Shown here in pieces: positions 1 through 10,358 of a stretch of DNA of 64,000 nucleotides. A program made the translations under genes and the position numbers. The notes under the pieces are model-generated. The model was given only the letters and a program-made list of their open reading frames with translations, ran no database searches and was not told where the DNA came from. This DNA is from Paramarasmius palmivorus (taxonomy: Eukaryota; Basidiomycota; Agaricomycetes; Agaricales; Marasmiaceae). The stretch covers positions 62,001-126,000 of the forward strand of contig JAYKXP010000117.1 in NCBI GenBank assembly GCA_037176845.1. Reading direction: 5' to 3'. Every line of letters starts with the position of its first letter. Positions within the stretch are counted from its first letter, which is position 1.

Positions 1-2
1 AT

Positions 3-113
3 ATTCATGGCCTCGAATACACCGGAAAGGTCCCAGGAGGGAAGTCGCTGTCCGACTATCTGGACACCGTTGTTTTCAAATTCAAAGCACAGGATGAGGA
101 CGATGGCAAATAA
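3..113 (+). CDS. 3' end of an unidentified gene (partial)
   Basis: Frame 3 is open from the window edge to a TAA at 111-113 and gives a 36-residue C-terminus (GLEYTGKVPGGKSLSDYLDT in the middle, then an acidic DEDDGK end). The other two frames look less protein-like. I read this as the last exon of a gene whose body lies to the left of the window. Nothing in 36 residues lets me name a family. Confidence 0.4.
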   Translation: MHGLEYTGKVPGGKSLSDYLDTVVFKFKAQDEDDGK

Positions 114-878
114 TCTCCAACATTGGTGAGTGAAACCGTCTTGTATTCGTTTGTTAGCTCTCATTATGGTTAACTATAAAGCAGGTATCATAAAAGTCCG
201 ACGCGTTCTGGTGCAATTTCATTGTTGATGATCATTTTTGAACCCCACGATATGTCGCTGCAGAAACTCCAATGTACATGATAATATGAAACATGATTTT
301 GGGTAATAGTTAAGCAAAATTAACTACTACTTGCGAAGACAAATACCGTCGTCCTGGAGGTTTTGCAATTGGTTTGTCTTTCGGCCTCGGGTCAAGAACC
401 AAACCCACAGAATGGCACCGTCAACAAAGCGAACTCATGGGCAGTTGAGATTCTGACCTGCCACGCCGTTCCGAAAATCCGTTAGTTTCTGGGTGATCGC
501 TCCGATTTACTACGCACAACCCTTTCTGATTTACCCCGTCATGTTCGTCTGCCATTATAGCATCGACGCCGCCCTTATAATCAGTTCCACTCGCTTATTC
601 AAAGGTCCAAGTCTCTGAACCTTCGCGATTCACCTCAAACGCGAGATAGACGGCTTTGCGGTAAGTTGTACCTGGAATAAGCGATGAAGGAAATTCAAAA
701 GTTTAGATGATGATAGGAACAAAGGCGGGGCATGTCTCAATCGCTCTGACCAGCCCAACTTTTCACTGGGAACGTTTAAGCCAAGTTTTACGGTAATCGC
801 CCTCTACTAAGCACGTATTTTGCAAGTTGTTAATAATGCAGAGTTTGGCAGCTAAGAGGGTTACAAAAGTCCCAAGCA
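114..878. other. Non-coding stretch between convergent gene ends
   Basis: I see no convincing exon here. It should hold the 3' untranslated regions of the partial plus-strand gene on the left and of the minus-strand F-box gene on the right. Confidence 0.4.
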
Positions 879-2463
879 TCATGAATCATGTTCATAATCT
901 AATGGACGATTATCGAAAAGTTTCATCCCCGACGCAAGATCTATTATTCGCTGTACCTCCTCCACTTGTACCTCCTTGTTCCGCTTAAAGCCTTCAATCA
1001 GACGCAAACCACGCTCAGCCACAACAGAACCGTTTGTTTGTCCCTTAAGCTTCGACTCCAGCAAACATAGTAGCGAAGAAAGGCTGGTGTAAGTGCCATC
1101 GTAAATAGCATCTACGGCCCACTCAAGCGATTCTTTACAAGGGCCGGGTTCTCTTGTGCATGAGGGCATCCAAATGTCACCGTGAACTCTGTACCAGAAG
1201 CCTGATTCTAAGTGCAACCTTCAGCTACAGGTAAAATCCAGCATCAAAAACCATACCTGGTAGCGCAACGTAGAGTAGACTGGGAGACCTGCGCTGAAGT
1301 CGGGAAATGAATTCCCAGCCTCGGTTCAAGTCCGGTGGATAGGACTCGTCTATACGGGTCCAATAAAAGCGGGTGAGCTTGGTCAGAGCGGCACAGCCCG
1401 ACAAAACTGCCGCTGTTGATAGCTGAGAAAGCCATGGTTCCAAGTCAGCCAGAAGGGAATGAAAACACGGAGAAGCAGGACGTACCGTGTCGCTCAGATA
1501 CCTTGCCTGCCCAGGTACATCGTCGGGTGGATAGATGCACTGAATCACCAGTGAAGTCAGGTTTGGGCAACCTTTGGCTATGAATACGAAGAGATATTCG
1601 CCGTAGCCAGCCCCGGTATACAGTTCCAATTTCTGAAGTGAAGCTGCTACCCCTCCGGAACCAAGTGATTGCCCAATGGAGTATATATTCAACGGTGTGG
1701 TCTGCAATGGTGATTCGAATAATCGGAGCACTGGCAGCCCACAACGCAACAGAAATGCTAGAGTTCGACTGTTGACCGACAGTTCTTCGAGAGTAGTGAA
1801 AGGCGAGCGCCGAGAGGCGAGCTCACCAGCAAGAGGCTCAAGCCCGCTCACATAAAGACGTTGTAGAGTGGAAGAGTGTCGTTCTATGAATTCTTGAAGA
1901 ATAGCTGTCTGATAACCGTAGAATGAGAAATCCTTTAGTCGAGGAAAGGTGACTTTGGACAAAATCGCTGAAATAGTTGTTCCGCTGATGGGAGAGAGAG
2001 GACAACGGATGATCACAGTACGAAGATTGGACATGCAGTTGAGACCAGTGACGAATGTCCGCACGAGGTTAGAGGTGAACATTCCAAAGCTGATCCATCT
2101 ATCAGTGCTATAATGCCTTGATACTAATAAGATCACTCACCGAAGTTGTACAAAGATCGTGGACACATTGGGTCCAAGATTGCGATGCTTCAACTCTTTG
2201 ACTAGCCCGTTGCGGCCAGAGTACAAGTTCCGGATGCACTTCAATCCAGAAGGAAGCTTTGGATAGAAGAAAAGAGCCGAACTGGCAAAGATTCGATCCG
2301 CCAGTGCTCCCAGGTCCCGACATATGAGCCTCATCTTTGCTAAAGCATGAGGAGGATCCAGCGCGACCCATTTGAAGATCTCCTCCCAAGTTTCCAGAGG
2401 AAACTTGTAGTCTCTGATCAAGGGATGATTGCTGGCCGTTGTGCTGAAAGCAGCATGATCCAT
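879..2463 (-). CDS. F-box / leucine-rich-repeat type protein
   Basis: Three exons: 2463-2141, 2089-1257 and 1207-879, with introns 2090-2140 and 1208-1256. Both introns keep frame and give 494 residues. The first exon has an F-box-like start (PLETWEEIFKWVALDPPHAL, then MRLICRDLGALADRIF), the form common in mushroom F-box proteins. The remainder has irregular Leu-rich units such as LRTVIIRCPLSP, LQRLYVSGLEPL and LQKLELYTG. Family knowledge: such proteins are usually substrate receptors of SCF ubiquitin ligases, the F-box binding Skp1 and the C-terminal repeats binding the target. The substrate is unknown. The intron 1 acceptor could also lie at 2099, changing three residues. A different product that merely resembles an F-box remains possible, because the motif is degenerate in this lineage. 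Confidence 0.7.
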
Positions 2464-3019
2464 CGTAAATGTTGAATCGGCAAAAGAGAAAACAGAGGAG
2501 TATTGGCGGATGATGGGCTAGCGACGAAGGAAGACGCAGACACAAAGTGGGGATGATAATATTCCAGAAACATTGTCCTCTTACTAGAAATATGAAGGCG
2601 GTATGCGATTGCTACTTGGGTCAATGAGATTCGCCGGGAGATTCTCTGCAAGTATGAATGATGGAAGGAAAAGCGCTAAAGGAGTGGCAAGGGAACCCTT
2701 CACGCTTTGAGTTACGTAAGGTGCTCGGTTCTCAACGTTCTCTTTCAACCCTCGGTAATTTGGCGATTGTTCTTTTTTTTTTCTTCTTTCACCCAACAGG
2801 AACACTAAGCGGTGTGAAACGCTACCAGAAGTGAACATGGACACCTGGATACCACTCCTTGGTCGGATACTCCACCCATGAAACGGCGACCAACTTTTGG
2901 ACTACTTATATGATTTCGGACACGTTGCATATCCAGGTCCCCTTGCTTGTCCCGAATGCGTTGAAAGGCAGGTTATCCTCAGAACTCGTCTTATACTCGT
3001 TCTAAGTTTACCCCTCAGC

Positions 3020-4874
3020 ATGTCAGGGCCTCTGGGTGCAATGAATCGACTGGTCAACATTCTCTCCAACACCCCCATCCCGAACTATTTCGCGCCCAAC
3101 ACCAGGCTAAGAGAGCAGAAGATCAGGGCTGTAACCGAGGCTATCACTTCAGCGTCATCTTGGATAACTGCAGCCCCCCTCGGACAGCAACTTCTATGGC
3201 GCCAGGGGTCGCACAGGTTGTGGCCACACGTACATCCTTGGTTAACTTGGTTCATTCGTGCCTTCTTTCTGGCCAAGCGTGGAAATGGCATCGTCGTGGT
3301 ACCTCTCAGCTCTCAACAGCTGGCAGTGCTTGGTGTTGTGTTAGGGGCCATGGGGATTGCAAGACCTCATTACGGCCAGCAACACGACTTGCTAGGTGTG
3401 GCACCTCGATTTGTCGATGCAGCGGTCGAGCTTTGCCTGAAACTTGCACTGCTGGAGAACCAACACAGCGAGATACTGGGCTTCACTGAGGTGTGGTTAG
3501 CCTTTGCCCGTCTGATAGGTGCGTTCTTACCCTCTCAACGACATTTTGAACCAGGCTCTGAAATGAGGTTTTCCTAATAGTATCCCCCAAGTCGGTCGAA
3601 TCCATTCGAACTGCTATCAAGTCGTTAGGGGATCGATACAACGCTGTCGCTATTGTCCTCCAGCGAGTCCAGTCGGAGTGCAGAGGTGACATTGAAGTTT
3701 CACATAGCTCCACGGTATCCATAGGCTACTTTCTTTCTTTTTCCTCGACTTTCCTGTCCGATGAAAGCGGTTTTCCCCGGGAGCTTTACGCTGGCAATGC
3801 CATAACACTGCTGGCAAGTACGATGCTGAAGATTGCAGGGGCACTCCACGCAATGTCTCCAGATGACGTGGCCCCTGCAATCCAGTGTCTCGTGTCTTGC
3901 GGTAATGTCCTGCATCACAGTTTCTGCGACAGCTACAAGTGGGTTCAGCAAGCTGTCAAAGGGAAACTCATTCCCGCGATTGCATTCTTCGTCACTTTCC
4001 CTAACCACAGGCTGGCAGATTCAATGAATTCAGATTTGGTACGGGTCTATGTCGCAATCTTGACCACAGTCAAAGCGTATCTTTATATCCGCTCCATCCG
4101 CAACATAGTCGGTTCTTCCATCCATGAGACGCGAGTCCTGTGGAAGAAGCTTCCTCGGGATCACCCTCTTCGCACTGCTTTCAAGAATCTGTATCAAGAT
4201 GCGGTCAAGTTCAAACAACTTATGGGCGAATTTTGGACGAGTGCAGATTACTGGTTGTGTAACCGGGGAACCCAAGTACGTGCCGCTTTATCTCGCCCTT
4301 GTGTCCAAGTCAATGAATGATTCTCTCAAAGTGTCCCCGAGCATCGCGCATCACGAAAGAAGACGTCGACTGGAGAGCCTGCAGTAGCTGTGATGTGGTC
4401 ATGTACTGCAGCAAGAAGTGCCAGATCATCGACTGGAAGAGTGTACATCGAGAGACCTGCAAGAGGCTCCAACCGGTGACCCTAGGTAGCGTTGTTTAGC
4501 TGTCGCTGGCTCGTCTGATCACTGATAATTACCCTCTATCAGGTCATCGCTCTTTCCTTCTCCAGTCAGACCAACTTTTCATCAAGTTTCTCTCTATACG
4601 CGTCATCGAAGAGTCTTGGTATGACATTGAGCAACACGCTCAACAAGGCAAGGCAATTCTAGTGGATTTTTGCTCAGACGTACTCAGTCCTACTTGGAGT
4701 GGTATTGAAATGCCGTCACAAGTGACGGTCCCGTTAAAGGAGGGGGAGGTGCGCGTGAAAGTACATGTTCCAGGATCAGCTGGTTCGTACATTTATGATT
4801 GCACGGCCGTAGCGGCTACGAAAACAGAACCCCTTGTCGACACCGTAGAATTGGCCACTGTAGAACTCGTTTAA
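3020..4874 (+). CDS. MYND zinc-finger protein, tandem copy 1
   Basis: Exons 3020-3518, 3581-4275, 4332-4485 and 4543-4874 join in frame to 559 residues. The start at 3020 is the first ATG of the frame, and it matches the start of copy 2 downstream. A long helical N-terminal region is followed by a MYND finger: Cys393-x5-Cys399, Cys415-x2-Cys418, Cys424, Cys428, His437 and Cys441, with the usual YCSKKCQ and DWKSVHRETC signatures. The first ligand pair is spaced wider than the textbook C-x2-C. The segment after the finger (about 440-559) is shared with copy 2. MYND fingers are protein-interaction modules that bind proline-rich peptides; large uncharacterised sets of such proteins occur in mushrooms. 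Intact, same strand and 234 bp upstream of copy 2. Confidence 0.8.
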
Positions 4875-6325
4875 CCCATTAATTTATGACTGGCTTCCCA
4901 AAAGAAGATGAACCAACCCGAAGTGCGAATCGTAAGCGATTTTTAACCTAGCCGGTACAGAAATGGTGAGTTCATCACTTCCACGCTATATAAGTGTACA
5001 AACCATGTCGTTTTCAGCAGCGAATGCACCCTATCTAGCTCTTCGCAAGGTGAGTTGCTTTCCCCCGTGGCAGTCAAGTCGTATCTGTCTTGACGAGTAG
5101 CATCTAGAATGTCCGCGGATATGATTGAAAAACTGTCCAGCGTTCTCTCCAGCGTTTCTCTGCCCCAAACATTTGATCCGACCAATTGGGATCCACAGTC
5201 ACGAATGGTCATGGCTGCAGCAACTGCTACGATGGGATGGTTGAGTAAGATGCCTTTGGAGGGTCAGGGGCCATTGCGCGGCCGTCTACATGTTCTCTGG
5301 CCTCGATTGCATCCTTGGATAACCTTGTTTATACGGCGTTCGTGTCTCCAAACTGACGGACCAGGTCTTCTCAGGGTACCTCTCCCGTCACATCAGAATA
5401 TTGCCTATCGAGTCACGCTATGTGCCTTGGAGCTAGCCAGACCTCATTTTGCCATGGGTCACGATGCACTTGGACACGCCCTGGAATTTGTTGACGCCAT
5501 GGTCGAGTTCTGTGTTCGGCTGGCTGTCTTGGAGCTAAAACACCAACAGGTCGTTGGTTTTGCCCAGCTTTGGCTCTCCTTTGCTCACTTGATAGGTAAG
5601 CTTACGTCGGATCCTTACAGCAGGAAAAGATTCTGACATTTATCAGGCACGCCTCTCTCGATCGGATTGATTCACAACTCAGTACATGTTCTGGGATTGC
5701 GAATTCCATTACATGATGTTGTCATACAACGCACAAAGCTGGAGTGCGAAAAGGTCTTAGAAGCCTCGACACGCTCTACTGTGACCATCGGACACTTTCT
5801 TGCCTTTTTCTCGTCACTATTGGTTGGTCCCGATGGGTTTCCCCGCGAGTTATACGCACGCGATGCAGTTGCATTAATGGCAAAGACGGTTTCTCAGGTT
5901 TGCACAGCCTTGTGCTCTATGACCCCCGATGTTGCAGGAGCCGCTTATCAAGGTCTCTTGAGCGCATGCGGTATGCTAACGCAAGCATTCAGTGACAATC
6001 ACAAGTGGGTCCATCAGGCATTACGCGGACAACTTCTTCCAGCGATAGCATGGCTGGCCCTCTTGCCAAAGTACCCCTTGCTTGACTCCATGTTAGAGGA
6101 CGTGGTTCATGCCTTTGCCACGCTTTTACTCGCAATCAGGAGTCATCTATTCATCCGCTCCATACGTAGCCTCGTGGGATCTGCCATTCGTTCCACTCGT
6201 CCCATGTGGAAAAAGTTTCCCCATGATCACTCTCTCCGCGTTCTGTTCAAAACATTGTTTCGTGAGGCGCATTTGCTTCAACACTCCATGAGACAGTTTT
6301 GGTCATGCAAGGATTATTGGTTGTG

Positions 6326-6330
6326 CAGCC
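6326..6330. repeat. Target-site duplication, left copy
   Basis: CAGCC directly precedes the left LTR and recurs directly after the right LTR (9628-9632). Removing one copy and the element restores a reading frame that matches MYND copy 1. Confidence 0.9.
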
Positions 6331-6694
6331 TGTCAGAGTTTTAGATTGAACTCTGTTAGCAGCGATAGCGCAGAAAGCGCGATATAAACGATAGCTGATG
6401 ACCAGAGGGGTTGAGAGAACACAAGATGAACTGATGTGATTCGATTTGATGTAGGGTTTTCTGTCTAGCTTTTATACATGAGTGAGGGATAAAAGATAAT
6501 CCTAAAGGTACGATAATAGATACTAAGTGAACTAGAAATAACTGCACAGTCAGTGTCAGTAACTGTCAGTAGATGGTGGTACAAGTGGGTTAAAGCTACT
6601 GTTCTATGTATATCTGCTTTCTTAGTAACTGTGGCATAGGCGGAATAAAGTGAAAATGACTTGTCTAGTGACATCTATATTTAGAATTCCAACA
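6331..6694 (-). repeat. LTR (3' LTR of the element)
   Basis: The 364-bp repeat is identical to 9264-9627 except for one T/C difference (acaagTggg here, acaagCggg there). On the minus strand it runs TGTTGGAATTC...CTCTGACA. Confidence 0.95.
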
Positions 6695-6706
6695 CTCCCC
6701 CTCAAA
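6695..6706 (-). other. Polypurine tract
   Basis: On the minus strand the sequence TTTGAGGGGGAG directly abuts the 3' LTR. This is the expected position for the plus-strand primer of reverse transcription. Confidence 0.8.
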
Positions 6707-6721
6707 CCTTGGATGATGGAA

Positions 6722-9199
6722 TTATCCGGGGTTTGACTCTAATTCTTTGTTCGCGTGTTCTGTTCGGTGATTCCAATATGTGATCCGGTGGCGATGTTCT
6801 GTGTTCTGTTGATCTCGGTGTTTAATCTTCTGTCGGTGGTAGTATTGGTGATATGGTGGTTCCACTTCCGCTTCTTTGACCGTTCCTGAATATTCTCCGG
6901 TTGGATTGACTTTTACAAGTTGTTTAGGTCCAACTTGTTTTTCCTTTGGTGACCTGTTTCCTGCATTGAGATTCATCTCGGCGACTTGTTCTGAAATGTC
7001 GTTGATCGAGTTTTTGTACTCCCCCTCGACGAGTGATATCTGCAATGGTTCAAGACTTTCTGAATTTGTCTTGTTCTCCTTGTATACCAATGTCTGGTCT
7101 GTTCCATTTTCCTGTTCCATTCCTCCATCCCTTGGGGTAATTTCCTTTGTTTCATCCTTCTGTCCTATGACTTTCATCAGCCATTCTGGATGTGATTTCT
7201 CCCCCATAAGTATGTGCTGGATAAATTGGTGACATATTTGGCAACAATGATGTTCCTTGAATGTCTGTCCTCCATGAATTTCATGGTCCTTGGTCTCTGT
7301 AGCTGTGTCTGGTTGATTCTTTGGTTGTCCTGTATAGCCTTCTTGATGGTGTTGTTGAGAATCCATTCGATTTTCTCTGCATATGATTGCTTTGCTATCA
7401 ATCGGGTTCTGTAAATCGACCATTGTGGCCATCGTGGTGTGCATTTCCACGGCCATGTATGCTGTTTCTTTCCTTTCCTTGGGATATGGCTCCAGGTTTG
7501 TCTCTGTCGACACGGGATTTGTGGGTTCTTCTTCTTCATATGTCCATTCAGTGAATGGCACAAATTCTTCTACGGCCCTTATTTCCCTTGCTAACCATGT
7601 GCCTTCTTCCCATATTTCCTTTTCTACAGCTCTCACAGCACTTTCATTTGCACTGTGATTCTTTTCCTTTGCCTTTCTCCATGGTTTGTCTGGCTTGTCT
7701 TCTTCAGATTTATCTGATTCCTCAGATTCATCATCTGATTTCCTGGACTTTGGCTTTGAACGACATCCTGCGGCGATATGCCCTTTTCCTTGACATCTGA
7801 AGCATGTGATTTCCTTCCGATCTCTATTATCTCCGCCCTGTCGATCATTAAATTGTCTCCGGCCTTTTCCTCGGCTATTAAATCCTCGGCCTCTATTATT
7901 GGAATGATCTCGGGAATAATGAACTTTTTCCCGTTCTGGATGTTTCCGTAATGTCTGCCCACTGGCTTCTGCTCGAATTGCAGCGATGAGTGCATCGACT
8001 GTCAATGTCTCCTCGTTCTGTTTACAAACAGTAACAAGTGCAGTGATTGTTGCAGTCAGTGAATTTGGCACTGAAGCTATGAGGGCGTTCTTGAATTGAT
8101 CATCCGAAACTTTGATCTTCAATCCTTCCAATTCATTTCTGATCTCGAGTAGATCATCAATGTGCTTGTTGACCTTGGAAATGTCGGTACAGGTGGCGGT
8201 GTAGAGTTTTCGTTCCAAATGTGCTTCCGTAAAAGGATTCTTCGTGTCGTAATCCTTCTTTAATCCTTCCCATAGTTTATGAGATAATTCCGTTGACTTG
8301 TATCTCCTGAATATTGTATCTGGGAGTTTTCCTATAATGGCATTTAACAGATCTGCGTCTGCATCTGCCTCCTTGTCGTTGTCCTTTTCTGGTTCATTCT
8401 CCAGATATTTCTTGTAACCAACTGATCTGGTAGCTCTTTCTACCCTTGTTGACCACATGGACCAATTCGATCCATCATGCTTGAGTTCCGTCACTTTATC
8501 GAATGCCTTAATTGCTTTTGACGCCATATCGTCTTCTTCGTCTGAATCAAATGATTCTTCCTTTGGTGGTCTCTTGGGAGATGGTGTTCTCGGTTTGGGT
8601 TTGGGACCTATGCTGGGCGATTCTGGTGGATCGTCCTTTTCTTCGTCGGCAGGTGTTCCTTTGTCTTCTTCAGATACAGGTTTATCAGTATCAGCTTCTG
8701 ATTCCTGTTCTGAGTCTCCTTTGTCCTGCTCTTGTTCCTGTTCTAGGTCCTGTTCTTCTTTATCGGATTCTTCAGCAAATCCTAATCCTTTTCCGAACTC
8801 TTCAGCAAGTTCGGCTTCCTGATCAAACTCTTCACCAAGTTCGATCTCTTCTTCACCAGATTCTTCGTCCTTTGTTTCCTTTGCTGAATCTGATGTCCCA
8901 ACTGGTGGGAATAATCTGTTGCTGTCCCGATGGACTGCCTGTTCTACTGCCTCCTGGTGTAGGTTGCCTGCTAGGATTCCTGCTAGGGTTCCTAGATCCT
9001 CGTAATATTTGTTCTGGGTTGAACGTTCCTGATACTGGGGTACCGCTTCTGGATTGATAACGGCTACCTCTATCGGACATACACTAGTCCAATAGTCCTT
9101 TGCTTTGGGTAGGGGATATTCCGGCGTCCCTGCTCGCCACTCGATATATGATCTTGGTTCTTGTTCCTTGGGGATATTACGGCGTCCCAAACTCGCCAC
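6722..9199 (-). CDS. gag: Gag-like polyprotein with CCHC zinc knuckle
   Basis: The frame is open for 825 codons. Residues about 110-225 are very acidic (Glu/Asp/Gln runs). Residues 225-410 resemble the Copia gag core (UBN2-like; LKHDGSNWSMWSTRVERA near its start). A basic Arg/Gly stretch precedes a perfect CCHC knuckle at 466-479 (CFRCQGKGHIAAGC). The 346 residues after it match no motif I know; no protease, reverse transcriptase or integrase signature is visible. The frame has no ATG at its left end: 9199 is a GTG, and the first in-frame ATG is at 8527, exactly at the gag core. Translation may begin there, or at the ATG at 9080 in another frame followed by a frameshift or splice. Gag would package element RNA into virus-like particles. 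Confidence 0.75.
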   Translation of the reverse strand: MASLGRRNIPKEQEPRSYIEWRAGTPEYPLPKAKDYWTSVCPIEVAVINPEAVPQYQERSTQNKYYEDLGTLAGILAGNLHQEAVEQAVHRDSNRLFPPVGTSDSAKETKDEESGEEEIELGEEFDQEAELAEEFGKGLGFAEESDKEEQDLEQEQEQDKGDSEQESEADTDKPVSEEDKGTPADEEKDDPPESPSIGPKPKPRTPSPKRPPKEESFDSDEEDDMASKAIKAFDKVTELKHDGSNWSMWSTRVERATRSVGYKKYLENEPEKDNDKEADADADLLNAIIGKLPDTIFRRYKSTELSHKLWEGLKKDYDTKNPFTEAHLERKLYTATCTDISKVNKHIDDLLEIRNELEGLKIKVSDDQFKNALIASVPNSLTATITALVTVCKQNEETLTVDALIAAIRAEASGQTLRKHPEREKVHYSRDHSNNRGRGFNSRGKGRRQFNDRQGGDNRDRKEITCFRCQGKGHIAAGCRSKPKSRKSDDESEESDKSEEDKPDKPWRKAKEKNHSANESAVRAVEKEIWEEGTWLAREIRAVEEFVPFTEWTYEEEEPTNPVSTETNLEPYPKERKETAYMAVEMHTTMATMVDLQNPIDSKAIICRENRMDSQQHHQEGYTGQPKNQPDTATETKDHEIHGGQTFKEHHCCQICHQFIQHILMGEKSHPEWLMKVIGQKDETKEITPRDGGMEQENGTDQTLVYKENKTNSESLEPLQISLVEGEYKNSINDISEQVAEMNLNAGNRSPKEKQVGPKQLVKVNPTGEYSGTVKEAEVEPPYHQYYHRQKIKHRDQQNTEHRHRITYWNHRTEHANKELESNPG

Positions 9200-9246
9200 T
9201 ATACCAATATGAAATCGGTATTACTCTGGTTCGGCTAAGGTTTATA

Positions 9247-9263
9247 GACCGGGGCCCATAACC
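9247..9263 (-). other. Primer-binding site (initiator tRNA anticodon arm)
   Basis: Directly inside the 5' LTR the minus strand reads GGTTATGGGCCCCGG. This complements the anticodon stem-loop of eukaryotic initiator tRNA-Met (GGGCCCAUAACC), not its 3' end. Drosophila copia is known to use the same half-tRNA priming. Confidence 0.75.
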
Positions 9264-9627
9264 TGTCAGAGTTTTAGATTGAACTCTGTTAGCAGCGATA
9301 GCGCAGAAAGCGCGATATAAACGATAGCTGATGACCAGAGGGGTTGAGAGAACACAAGATGAACTGATGTGATTCGATTTGATGTAGGGTTTTCTGTCTA
9401 GCTTTTATACATGAGTGAGGGATAAAAGATAATCCTAAAGGTACGATAATAGATACTAAGTGAACTAGAAATAACTGCACAGTCAGTGTCAGTAACTGTC
9501 AGTAGATGGTGGTACAAGCGGGTTAAAGCTACTGTTCTATGTATATCTGCTTTCTTAGTAACTGTGGCATAGGCGGAATAAAGTGAAAATGACTTGTCTA
9601 GTGACATCTATATTTAGAATTCCAACA
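9264..9627 (-). repeat. LTR (5' LTR of the element)
   Basis: Second copy of the 364-bp terminal repeat. It should carry the element promoter on the minus strand, and it is followed on the plus strand by the second CAGCC. Confidence 0.95.
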
Positions 9628-9632
9628 CAGCC
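9628..9632. repeat. Target-site duplication, right copy
   Basis: CAGCC, identical to 6326-6330. Confidence 0.9.
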
Positions 9633-10358
9633 GTGGTGTCCAGGTGTGTGTCGCCAATCACCTCCCGCTTTCGAAGGATAGCTTATACTTGACATTGTCC
9701 AGTGTCCCAATTCACTTCGCCTCACTAAAAGACAAGCCTCGTGGAAGACTTGCTCGGGCTGCAAGGCTGTCGTGTACTGCTGCTACAGGTGCCAAAAGTC
9801 AGATTGGAAAGCTGGACATCGCACAACATGCAAAAGCCTCCAACCCGATACAAAAGGTACCGCAGCGAAGTTGAACCTTGCAGAACTAGTTGTCTGATGC
9901 TCTGCTGATTTAGGCCACCCGTCTCCTCTGTTCCGGCTGGATTTAGTATTCCTCGAGTTCCTGTCAAGCCGTGTAGTTGAAAGATTATGGGACGACATCT
10001 CAAGCCAACCCGCCAAATCCAGGGCTATATTGGTTGATTTTAGTTCAAGTTCTGTACGTCCGACTTGGTCATTCATAAGCGTCTCGACACCATTGGCTCC
10101 TTCGCCCCAAGAAGTCCGAGTCGAAGTCTTGGTTCCTGGTTGCGCCAACAGATATGTGTACTACTGGAAAGCCAAGTGGTAAAGGGCAGTTAGGTAACAG
10201 TGAATCGGATACAACGTGGTTTTATGGTGACAAAGTGTTTCTTGTTACGGGTAGCAAGCACGAGGTAGATACAGTTTGCAGCGTATAATGGCGAGAGAAC
10301 GAACCATCTAACTTGTACCCAAATACTACTATACAACCTGATCCGTCTGCCCACTACT

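Larger units (their letters stand above)
6331..9627 (-). mobile_element. Gag-only (non-autonomous) Copia-like LTR retrotransposon
   Basis: This is a 3,297-bp unit with 364-bp terminal repeats (TG...CA ends), a tRNA primer-binding site, a polypurine tract and a single gag-type frame, all read on the minus strand. No reverse transcriptase, RNase H or integrase frame is present; only about 2.57 kb lies between the LTRs. The structure fits TR-GAG-type elements, which are mobilised by polymerase supplied in trans from an autonomous relative. The insertion is flanked by a 5-bp duplication, and its LTRs differ at one position, so it is recent. It lies antisense to the MYND gene that it interrupts. 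Confidence 0.9.
5109..10182 (+). pseudogene. MYND zinc-finger protein, tandem copy 2, split by an LTR element
   Basis: Exons 5109-5595, 5647-6330 plus 9633-9643, 9703-9856 and 9914-10182 would encode 534 residues if the 6331-9632 insertion were absent. Exon 2 (695 nt) and exon 3 (154 nt) are then exactly as long as in copy 1, which confirms the model. The finger ligands are present (Cys389, Cys395, Cys411, Cys414, Cys420, Cys424). The insertion falls within codon 391, between the first two zinc ligands, so translation now runs into the LTR and stops at 6344. Everything else is open, so the break is young, and other strains may carry the intact allele. Convergent with the HECT-like gene, whose stop lies 176 bp downstream. 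Confidence 0.85.

Noticed and set aside
1225..1744. Extra minus-strand frames overlapping the F-box gene
   Set aside because: They are shadows in other phases of the spliced F-box model.
6356..6674. Small open frames within the LTR, repeated at 9289-9607
   Set aside because: They are carried along by the LTR duplication, overlap in different phases, and lie in regulatory sequence.
8457..9057. Ser- and Leu/Pro-rich plus-strand open frames of 121 and 181 codons
   Set aside because: They are the antisense of the acidic, low-complexity part of gag; the composition is explained by the Glu/Gln codons on the other strand.
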